Shown: positions 6,922-12,032 of the stretch, in pieces
Position numbering within the stretch: position 1 is the first letter of the stretch
Layout: each line of letters begins with the position of its first letter
Origin: an uncultured Oscillospiraceae bacterium
GTDB taxonomy: Bacteria > Bacillota > Clostridia > Oscillospirales > Acutalibacteraceae
Reading direction: 5' to 3'
DNA length: 12,032 nt
Assembly: GCA_900550095.1 (NCBI GenBank)
Contig: URRG01000031.1
Span: 1 to 12,032, forward strand
Position numbers and translations under genes: made by a program
The notes under the pieces: generated by a model
Database searches by the model: none
What the model was told of the DNA's origin: nothing
What the model saw: the letters and a program-made list of their open reading frames with translations, nothing else

Positions 6922-7592
6922 GTCAGATCACCCGATACCTTCCCATCCCTGACCGTGACCCGCCTTTCATACCGGCCGGCGATCTCCAGGTTATGGGTCA
7001 CTATCACCAGCGAAAATCCCAGCGTATCCGAAAGCTCGTTTAAAAGCCGGATCACGTCCCCGGCGCTTTCCGAATCCAGGTTGCCGGTGGGCTCGTCGCA
7101 AAACACCACCTGAGGTTTATGGCACAGGGCCCGGGCGATGGCTGCCTTTTGCTGCTGCCCGCCTGAAAGGGCATAGGGCATGTGGCGCAGGCGGTCCCCA
7201 ATGCCCAGGGAGCCGCAGATTTCCTTCAGATAGGCTTCGTCCGCCGGGGTGCCGTCCAGCAGATGGGGGAGAAGGATGTTTTCCCAGGCTGTGAGCTCGG
7301 GCACCAGGTTATAGGCCTGGAACACAAAGCCGATATGCTTCCGGCGGAAGGCCGCCAGCTCCTTTTCTTCCATGACGGCGATATCCTGCCCGTCATAGAG
7401 GATCCGGCCCTCCGTGGGGGCGTCCAGCCCGCTCAGGATATGCAGAAGAGTGGATTTCCCGGCGCCGCTGTCCCCTGTGATGGCCAGGCGCTCCCCCTGG
7501 GAGATTCGTATGCTGCAGTCCCGGAGGGCATGCACCCGCACGTCCCCCGTCCCGTAAACCTTCCGGATGCCTTCTGCCTGAATGACAGCCAT
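6918..7592 (-). CDS. ABC transporter ATP-binding protein, LolD/MacB-like
   Basis: A 224-residue cytoplasmic ATPase of normal family length, partner of the FtsX-type permease it overlaps by 4 nt. Motifs: Walker A GDSGAGKST (40-48), Q-loop GFVFQAYNLVPELTAWEN (Gln92; the FQ.YNLVP.LT pattern is typical of LolD/MacB/BceA relatives), signature LSGGQQQKAAIARAL (142-156), Walker B VVFCDEP (162-168), D-loop GNLD, and His200 in VIVTHN. The signature has Gln-Gln-Lys where many relatives have Gln-Arg. The start at 7592 is preceded by AAGGAAGG about 10 nt upstream, a slightly imperfect SD. First gene of a two-gene operon ending at the terminator at 4325-4361. No clear promoter was found immediately upstream, which fits activated transcription. 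Confidence 0.92.
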   Translation of the reverse strand: MAVIQAEGIRKVYGTGDVRVHALRDCSIRISQGERLAITGDSGAGKSTLLHILSGLDAPTEGRILYDGQDIAVMEEKELAAFRRKHIGFVFQAYNLVPELTAWENILLPHLLDGTPADEAYLKEICGSLGIGDRLRHMPYALSGGQQQKAAIARALCHKPQVVFCDEPTGNLDSESAGDVIRLLNELSDTLGFSLVIVTHNLEIAGRYERRVTVRDGKVSGDLT

Positions 7593-7658
7593 GAGAAAAC
7601 ACCTTCCTTTAATATACGTTGTTAAGCCTTATGCATTTTTAAAATCATCGTATACTGT

Positions 7659-7740
7659 TACCGTCCGAACCGCTGTTGTTCAAAGCCTCCATGAGGATAA
7701 GGTCAGGGCTTTTTAATATCCAATATCCGTACCGTCCGAA
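7659..7740. repeat. Pair of TACCGTCCGAA direct repeats upstream of the ABC operon
   Basis: TACCGTCCGAA occurs at 7659-7669 and 7730-7740, spaced 71 bp start to start. The similarity extends imperfectly to the left. Beside the second copy is AATATCC repeated in tandem (7715-7728). Read towards the ABC operon the element is TTCGGACGGTA. Repeated sites at this distance from a start codon with no good -35/-10 suggest activator binding, for example a response regulator, but this is inference. Confidence 0.4.
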
Positions 7741-7988
7741 TTTTGGCAGCCATATGCATTCCTCTCTTCTATGCGGCTGGTTGCATGGCTGTATCTGTGA
7801 CAGAACGGAACTGTGCGGTTACAGTTTTTGCCCCAGTTAAACATGCAGCAACCCATAAACCAGATGGTTAAAAGATGGACATCTTAAATATGTTTTTTTA
7901 CTATTGATAAATCTCTTTAGCAAAATCGTAGCACATATTTTTGTAATTATCCAGATTAGAAATATATAAAAAATATCAAAAAGATTTG

Positions 7989-8017
7989 TTGAAAATTATG
8001 TCAAAACTGACTATTTT
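7989..8017 (+). promoter_or_regulatory. Candidate promoter of the dipeptidase gene
   Basis: TTGAAA (7989-7994), 17-nt spacer, TATTTT (8012-8017), with an expected start near 8024. The surroundings are AT-rich. An alternative TATACT at 8086-8091 has only a poor -35 at the right distance. Choosing between them is not possible by eye. Confidence 0.4.
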
Positions 8018-8035
8018 GTATTTTCTTTGTAAATT

Positions 8036-8051
8036 ATGCAAGATCTTGCAT
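8036..8051. promoter_or_regulatory. 16-bp perfect palindrome, operator candidate for the dipeptidase gene
   Basis: ATGCAAGATCTTGCAT is a perfect inverted repeat without spacer. It lies about 12-28 nt downstream of the start site predicted from the promoter at 7989-8017 and upstream of the alternative promoter at 8086. A palindrome this long is unlikely by chance in a window this size. The binding protein is unknown. Confidence 0.5.
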
Positions 8052-8152
8052 TTCTTCCCCTCTTCCCTTTTTCCTTTTCATGGAGTATACTGGAACCATC
8101 TTGGAAAAGCCGCGCGCTTTGGCGGCTCAACTGATATGAATACTGGTCATAG

Positions 8153-8160
8153 AAGGAGGT
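8153..8160 (+). promoter_or_regulatory. Ribosome binding site that fixes the TTG start
   Basis: AAGGAGGT lies 7 nt before the TTG at 8168. The GTG at 8174 would be 13 nt away, and the first in-frame ATG (8204) much further, so TTG is the likely start. Confidence 0.75.
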
Positions 8161-8167
8161 CTTTGTA

Positions 8168-9619
8168 TTGAGTGTGAGCAAAACACCGGTAAACGGAGAG
8201 ATTATGGAGAAGATCTCCCAGTGGATCGACGGCCACAGGGAGCAGATCACAGCAGATATTCTGCGTGTGGTGAAGATCATCAGCGTTTCAGACCCCCATT
8301 CGGAGGTAAAGCCCTTTGGGCAGCCCTGCCGGGAGGTTCTGGAAGAAATGATGAAAATCGGCCGGGAACACGGCTTTCAGACGGAAAACTATGACTACTA
8401 CTGCGGCAGCATGTGGCGGGAGAAAAGCGGAGGGCCCGTGGAAGAGAGCATTGGTTTCTGGGGCCATTTGGACGTCGTCCCTCTGGGGGACAACTGGCAG
8501 TTTTCTCCCTATGAGCCTTTTGAAAAGGACGGCTATATCGTAGGCCGGGGTTCCCAGGATAACAAGGGCCCCACTATTGGCACCATGTACTGCATCCAGT
8601 GCCTGGATGAGCTGGGCATTGAGCTGAAGCACCCCCTGCGCATGTTCTTCGGCTGCGATGAGGAGCGGGGCATGACGGATATGGAGTATTACGCCGAAAA
8701 CTATCCCTGCCCGAAGATGTCCATCATAGCGGACTGCGGCTTCCCTGTCTGCTATGGGGAAAAGGGAATTATCGAGACCAATCTGGTTTCCGATGAACCT
8801 CTGAGCGGGGATGTCCTCTCTCTTTCCGGCGGAGTAGCCAGCAATATGGTCCCGGATTTGGCGGAGATCGTGCTGAAAAAGACGGATCGGGTGAAAGGCG
8901 CGCTGGAGCTTCTTCCCAAGGAGATCACGGTAGAGGAGAAGGAAGATTCCTATAGGCTCACAGCCAGGGGGATTTCCCGGCATACGGCTTTCCCGGATGG
9001 GGGCGTCAGCGCCATTGCGCGGCTTGCCAGGGGGCTTTTGTATGCAGGGGCCCTTTCAGATGAGGACGCGGAAAAATTCATGTATCTCTGTGAAGCCGGG
9101 CAGGATTTTTATGGCCGCGGCCTGCAGATCCGGTGCAGCGACGAAATTTCCGGCAGGCTGAGCTGTGTGGAGAGCATGTTCGGCCAAAAAGAGGACGGCC
9201 GCCTGTGGATGCATTTTAATATTCGATATCCCATTGAGGCCGATTCTGAGAAGATCGTTGAGGCCATCGGCCAATCTGCCCGGCGCAGAGGCTTTTCGCA
9301 GGAATTGATCCGGGACAGCAAACCCAATTACTTCGACCGGAAGCACCCGGCTGTGGATCTTCTCACAGGCGTATTCAATGAGATTGCGGGCATGGAGACA
9401 GAACCCTATGTAATGGCAGGCGGCACCTATGCCAGAAAGCTCCCCAGAGCATTCGCCTTTGGGATGGGGATCCCCGGCGAAGGGTTGGAGCATCCCATGT
9501 TTCTTCCCGGTCATGGCGGCGGTCACGAGCCGGATGAAGGCCTCCGGTTAGAGAGCCTCTTCAAGGCTATGAAAATTTTCTGTATGGGTCTTATCGCCTT
9601 GAACGATGTGGAAATCTGA
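8168..9619 (+). CDS. M20-family dinuclear zinc dipeptidase, PepV/Sapep-like
   Basis: A 483-residue cytoplasmic metallopeptidase expected to cleave dipeptides with an unblocked N-terminus, possibly including D-containing or beta-Ala dipeptides as in PepV relatives. Compared with PepV, the expected residues are present: GHLDVVPLGDNW (zinc His100 and Asp102), bridging Asp131 in GSQDNKGP, catalytic pair Glu165-Glu166 in GCDEERGM, zinc Asp189 in IIADCGFP, substrate-side His272 in GISRHTAFPDGG, and terminal zinc His453 in GHGGGHEPDE. The lid domain spans roughly residues 195-385. The site DCGFP replaces the usual DAEFP, so a conserved Glu neighbouring the zinc ligand is absent. The start codon is TTG with a strong SD. 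No recognisable U-rich terminator follows. The gene stands alone, facing away from the ABC operon. Confidence 0.92.
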   Translation: MSVSKTPVNGEIMEKISQWIDGHREQITADILRVVKIISVSDPHSEVKPFGQPCREVLEEMMKIGREHGFQTENYDYYCGSMWREKSGGPVEESIGFWGHLDVVPLGDNWQFSPYEPFEKDGYIVGRGSQDNKGPTIGTMYCIQCLDELGIELKHPLRMFFGCDEERGMTDMEYYAENYPCPKMSIIADCGFPVCYGEKGIIETNLVSDEPLSGDVLSLSGGVASNMVPDLAEIVLKKTDRVKGALELLPKEITVEEKEDSYRLTARGISRHTAFPDGGVSAIARLARGLLYAGALSDEDAEKFMYLCEAGQDFYGRGLQIRCSDEISGRLSCVESMFGQKEDGRLWMHFNIRYPIEADSEKIVEAIGQSARRRGFSQELIRDSKPNYFDRKHPAVDLLTGVFNEIAGMETEPYVMAGGTYARKLPRAFAFGMGIPGEGLEHPMFLPGHGGGHEPDEGLRLESLFKAMKIFCMGLIALNDVEI

Positions 9620-9826
9620 TCCGCGTTCCGGCGTTTTGCATCCTTCCCGGCGCGCAGGATGAGGCAGCGGTAGAGCCGAAGAAGTTTCGGCGAAAGCGGA
9701 TGCTCCATGTTCAGGCTGCTTGCCTTCCGGCCATACCGTTTCGAGGAAGAAGAAAGCCTGGACTGCCTTTTCACGGCCCAGCCTGATGAGGCTGAAAGGG
9801 GTAGGCGTTTCCTGCTGTGCAGGCAG

Positions 9827-9849
9827 GGGAATAGGAGAGGACTATTCCC
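9827..9849. repeat. Inverted repeat GGGAATAG / CTATTCCC
   Basis: Perfect 8-bp arms (9827-9834 and 9842-9849) around a 7-nt spacer. A T-run begins only about 15 nt later, so it is at best a poor terminator for the dipeptidase transcript. It lies about 40 nt upstream of the lipoprotein promoter and could instead be a protein-binding site. Confidence 0.35.
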
Positions 9850-9888
9850 AGAAGCAGAGTAAAATTTTTCCGCCTTGAGTATTTTTTC

Positions 9889-9917
9889 TTTCCAATCGGA
9901 TACAGTTGGGCTATAAT
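9889..9917 (+). promoter_or_regulatory. Promoter of the lipoprotein gene
   Basis: TTTCCA (9889-9894), 17-nt spacer, perfect TATAAT (9912-9917), expected start near 9924. The leader to the ATG would be about 104 nt. The palindrome GGAAATTTCC (9939-9948) lies at about +16 to +25. Confidence 0.6.
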
Positions 9918-10027
9918 GGATTATAGTTGAAGGCGGCTGGAAATTTCCCGACACAAACTGGGCGCTTTACAGGCGTTTGAAATTTTATTGGCGGCAGTTG
10001 CAGATGAACTGCGCAGGGAGTAGGAAA

Positions 10028-11302
10028 ATGAGAAAAGGTTTTGCATGTTTGCTTATCGTATTGCTTGCGGCTGCAGGCGGATGCAGCCATGCTTTTGAGC
10101 CGGAGGATACGTCCTCGGTTTCTCAGGAGGAGAGTTCCAGCGAGGCGCCGTACTCTGAAGCATTTACGCCGTACCAGATAGAACTGGGCCGGGGGCTTCC
10201 TATATATCAGGGCCCCGGTTACGGCTATTCTGTGGTCGGTTCGATTTCAGAGAGAGGCACATATGGAGTAGTCGGTGAGTTTTTGGAGAACGGAGAGTAT
10301 GGAACCGTTCTTTGGGGAAAGCTGGATACAGGAGAAGGCTGGATCAATCTGGATGAGGTCGAAGCGTATGAAGTGGGAAGCTACATATTGCCTTTCAGCT
10401 CCTCAAGGGCGCTGACACAGGAGGATGTGGCCGGTTTATCCCGCGAAGAGCTGGTTCTCGCCAGAAACGAAATATATGCCCGGCACGGTCGGATCTTTCA
10501 GGATCCGGAGCTCCGAGCGTATTTTGAGTCGCAGGTATGGTATAGCGGAACGATAGAGCCGGAAGATTTTTCACAGGATCTATTTACCGAAACAGAACGG
10601 GAAAATATAGAGTTTATACTGGAATACGAGGCATCTCTGGATGGTGCGGAGGACGGGCCTTCTTCGCAGATCGGCGAAGAGGAAGAAAGCTCGGCGCCCC
10701 CCTCTTCCGATCCTGGGGACGGCAGGGTTCCTTCAACCGGAGGCGCGCAGTCGAAGCCGGCGGAATCCAGCCCGGCGGCTCAAATGCCTGAGGCTGTTTC
10801 ACATACTGTGAAGGGTGTGACGTTTACCTATATTGGTTCCTATTCATATGAAGCGGAATATGTGGATGCGGTCATAGACTACGACATAAGCATGGATATC
10901 GAATACTGCGAGCCCGGCGACTATATGTCGGAGAGCGATAGGATCATAGGGATACATAATTCCGGCGGCTTGTATGAGAAAGAAGAAATAGGCAGTCTAT
11001 ACCGTTCGGCGGGCACAGATGATTTTGCGGTATTCAAGATCACGGTGAAGGGAAAGTATGAAGATGAGTTCTCAGGAGGCTATAAAAATATAGAATACCG
11101 GAAATATAATTCCGGCGGCGCTCTTTTGAAAGATGCGGCTTCGGGGATAACGGACCATGAACTCATGTTGATCAGTGAAAATTCCGCACCCGTAAAAGGC
11201 AGTATTCAGGAAACGTTTTATATGGGGTTTTACAGGAGCGAAGTGGCGCGTGTGGATTTCAAAATATTAAACGTCGGTCCAGGCGGATTGGGAGAGTGGT
11301 AA
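10028..11302 (+). CDS. Secreted lipoprotein with SH3-like and YARHG domains
   Basis: A 424-residue predicted lipoprotein. Residues 1-18 form a signal peptide with a hydrophobic core ending AAAGGC, placing the lipidated Cys at 19 (the lipobox is slightly atypical, with Ala at -3). A Ser/Glu-rich spacer follows. Residues about 50-115 resemble a bacterial SH3 domain (GLPIYQGPGYGYSVVGSI, then GEGWINLDEV). Residues about 125-200 are a YARHG domain with its signature NEIYARHG (147-154) and a WYSGTIEPED stretch. A Ser/Pro/Glu-rich linker (about 201-258) leads to a C-terminal domain (259-424) rich in Tyr, Gly and beta-type sequence that I do not recognise. I chose the start at 10028: AGGGAG lies 7 nt upstream and the signal peptide begins there; an upstream in-frame TTG at 9977 lacks an SD. 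It probably acts on the outer face of the membrane or on peptidoglycan. The partner is unknown. Confidence 0.85.
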   Translation: MRKGFACLLIVLLAAAGGCSHAFEPEDTSSVSQEESSSEAPYSEAFTPYQIELGRGLPIYQGPGYGYSVVGSISERGTYGVVGEFLENGEYGTVLWGKLDTGEGWINLDEVEAYEVGSYILPFSSSRALTQEDVAGLSREELVLARNEIYARHGRIFQDPELRAYFESQVWYSGTIEPEDFSQDLFTETERENIEFILEYEASLDGAEDGPSSQIGEEEESSAPPSSDPGDGRVPSTGGAQSKPAESSPAAQMPEAVSHTVKGVTFTYIGSYSYEAEYVDAVIDYDISMDIEYCEPGDYMSESDRIIGIHNSGGLYEKEEIGSLYRSAGTDDFAVFKITVKGKYEDEFSGGYKNIEYRKYNSGGALLKDAASGITDHELMLISENSAPVKGSIQETFYMGFYRSEVARVDFKILNVGPGGLGEW

Positions 11303-11473
11303 ACCGGCCCAGTCGAGAGGTTCTGAATCAGCCGGGCGGCAGTGAAGTTGCGGCCGCTGCGGCGTATGCCGACTTTTACATACTATAATATTCAGTAAGA
11401 GCGGTAACGGCAGGCAGAAGTTCTCAGGACGCTGTATAAATATCTGTATATATTTTTAAGGAGGCTGCATTTC
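11303..11473 (+). promoter_or_regulatory. Upstream region of the lactaldehyde reductase gene
   Basis: It contains TATAAT at 11384-11389 but no acceptable -35 at 16-18 nt, and a second AT-rich stretch with CTGTATA repeated (11432-11438 and 11444-11450). AAGGAGG (11458-11464) is the ribosome site of the next gene. A short CGGC/GCCG hairpin (11362-11373) followed by a T-run might be a weak terminator for the lipoprotein gene. A poor -35 could mean activator control; no consensus cre site was seen. Confidence 0.35.
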
Positions 11474-12032
11474 ATGGCAAACAGAATTATGCTCAACGAA
11501 ACATCCTATTTCGGCAAGGGAGCCATTCAGGAAATTGCAAACGAGGTCAAAAACCGTGGCTGCAAGAAAGTCATGCTCTGCACGGATCCGGATCTTTTGA
11601 AATTCAAGGTCGCTACTAAAGTGACGGATGTGCTGGATAAGGCTGGCATTGCATATGCTGTTTACGACGGCATCAAGGCCAACCCCACCATCGAAAACGT
11701 GCAGGAGGGCGTGGCCTTCTGCAAAAAAGAAGAGGCCGATGTCATTGTAGCCGTAGGCGGAGGCAGCGCCATCGACACCAGCAAGGCCATTGCTGTAATC
11801 ATGACCAACCCGGAATTTGCGGATGTCCGCAGCCTTGAGGGCGCTGCTCCCACAAAGAACAAATGCCTGCCTATTATCGCTGTTTCCACCACATCCGGCA
11901 CAGCCGCTGAGGTCATCATCAACTATGTGATTACCGATGTGGAGAAACGCCGCAAATTTGTATGCGTGGATCCCCACGATATCCCGGTTGTGTCCATTAT
12001 CGACCCGGATATGGTCATGAGCATGCCCAAGG
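11474..12032 (+). CDS. fucO: Lactaldehyde reductase, iron-dependent alcohol dehydrogenase, 5' part only
   Basis: The first 186 residues of a group III (iron-containing) alcohol dehydrogenase; the gene runs off the window end. Members reduce lactaldehyde to 1,2-propanediol with NADH during anaerobic fucose or rhamnose use. Assignment to FucO rather than general Fe-ADH rests on close agreement with E. coli FucO as I remember it: the start MANRIMLNETSYFGKGA, NPEFADVRSLEG, and NYVITD.EKRRKFVCVDPH. The NAD-binding motif AVGGGSAIDTSKAI is intact. The metal ligands (Asp and three His in E. coli, from about residue 196) lie beyond the window and cannot be checked. The start at 11474 has AAGGAGG 9 nt upstream. 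No fucose or rhamnose genes are visible on the left side. Confidence 0.88.
   Translation, partial: MANRIMLNETSYFGKGAIQEIANEVKNRGCKKVMLCTDPDLLKFKVATKVTDVLDKAGIAYAVYDGIKANPTIENVQEGVAFCKKEEADVIVAVGGGSAIDTSKAIAVIMTNPEFADVRSLEGAAPTKNKCLPIIAVSTTSGTAAEVIINYVITDVEKRRKFVCVDPHDIPVVSIIDPDMVMSMPK

Larger units (their letters stand above)
7593..8167. other. Divergent intergenic region between the ABC operon and the dipeptidase gene
   Basis: A 575-bp gap with no convincing gene on either strand. It holds two copies of an 11-bp direct repeat (7659-7740), a tandem 7-bp repeat, a weak AT-rich hairpin followed by four Ts (7809-7829), a strongly AT-rich stretch at about 7860-8035, a plus-strand promoter (7989-8017) and a 16-bp palindrome (8036-8051). 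A TTGACA on the minus strand (7999-8004) lacks a good -10 at normal spacing. Confidence 0.6.
9620..10027 (+). other. Intergenic region between dipeptidase and lipoprotein genes
   Basis: A 408-bp gap. I see hairpins without T-tails (9675-9691, 9779-9794), an 8-bp inverted repeat (9827-9849), a good promoter (9889-9917) and a 10-bp palindrome (9939-9948). A short plus-strand frame opening at ATG 9707 (51 codons, reading MFRLLAFRPYRFEEEESLDC at its start) has no SD and is not recognised; it could be a gene relic. The long minus-strand frame here is low-complexity and Ser/Arg-rich, with no SD. Confidence 0.5.

Noticed and set aside
7682..7715. AAGCC...GGCTT followed by a T-run, possible plus-strand terminator
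   Set aside because: The stem is only about 5 bp with a large interior, and no plus-strand transcript is expected there.
9523..9954. Minus-strand frame of 143 codons behind the dipeptidase
   Set aside because: It overlaps the dipeptidase end, is Ser/Arg/Lys-rich with no domain or SD, and its upstream part covers the promoter of the lipoprotein gene.
9977..10027. TTG start 17 codons upstream of the lipoprotein Met
   Set aside because: No SD, and it would put charged and polar residues before a normal signal peptide that begins at 10028.
11384..11389. TATAAT as the fucO promoter
   Set aside because: No acceptable -35 at 16-18 nt and no extended -10 TG, so I list it only as part of the upstream region.
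11456..11977. 173-codon minus-strand frame opposite fucO
   Set aside because: The plus strand encodes an unmistakable iron-dependent alcohol dehydrogenase; this is its shadow.
1..12032. CRISPR arrays, tRNA genes, IS elements, toxin-antitoxin pairs, retrons, biosynthetic core enzymes
   Set aside because: No regularly spaced repeats, cloverleaf sequences, transposase motifs, reverse transcriptase motifs or recognisable toxin-antitoxin genes were seen on either strand.

Overview
The window looks like a chromosomal segment from a moderately GC-rich Firmicute of class Clostridia (Lachnospiraceae/Oscillospiraceae-like gut anaerobe). This rests on strong AGGAGG-type ribosome binding sites, one TTG start with a strong SD, sigma-A-like promoters, Rho-independent terminators, a PepV-type dipeptidase, a lipoprotein with a YARHG domain, and an oxygen-sensitive FucO-type alcohol dehydrogenase. 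No tRNA, rRNA, CRISPR array, transposase or phage gene was seen. The organism call is inference; no marker gene is present.

Left block (about 1-4090, minus strand): a four-gene operon read right to left. It holds an ABC ATPase of the COG4586 type (2868-3860), two ABC-2 type permeases (1865-2854 and 940-1779; COG4587-like and COG3694-like), and a class I SAM-dependent methyltransferase (162-905). The first three form the usual heteromeric exporter trio. The methyltransferase follows closely and is probably co-transcribed. A good promoter (TTTACA-17-TATACT) lies at 4054-4082. A 12-bp perfect palindrome sits just downstream of its predicted start site, like an operator for a TetR-type repressor, but no repressor gene is in the window. 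The leader of about 187 nt can fold into two hairpins.

Middle (4160-4361): a consensus promoter on the plus strand (TTGACA-17-TATGCT) is followed about 110 nt later by a Rho-independent terminator with no convincing gene between. This is a candidate small RNA or the remnant of a lost divergent gene. It meets the minus-strand terminator of the next operon nearly end to end.

Second minus-strand operon (4381-7592): a LolD/MacB-like ATPase overlaps by ATGA an 846-residue FtsX/MacB-type permease with two large extracytoplasmic domains. The upstream gap (7593-8167) carries direct repeats, an AT-rich stretch and a 16-bp perfect palindrome.

Right block (plus strand): a PepV-like M20 dipeptidase (8168-9619, TTG start), a secreted lipoprotein with SH3-like, YARHG and unrecognised C-terminal domains (10028-11302), and the 5' part of a lactaldehyde reductase (fucO, from 11474, cut by the window end). 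These three have separate spacings and probably separate promoters.

I found no clear novel multi-gene system. The most interesting signals are the candidate sRNA unit, the operator-like palindromes near predicted start sites, the exporter-methyltransferase operon, and the unassigned C-terminal domain of the lipoprotein.
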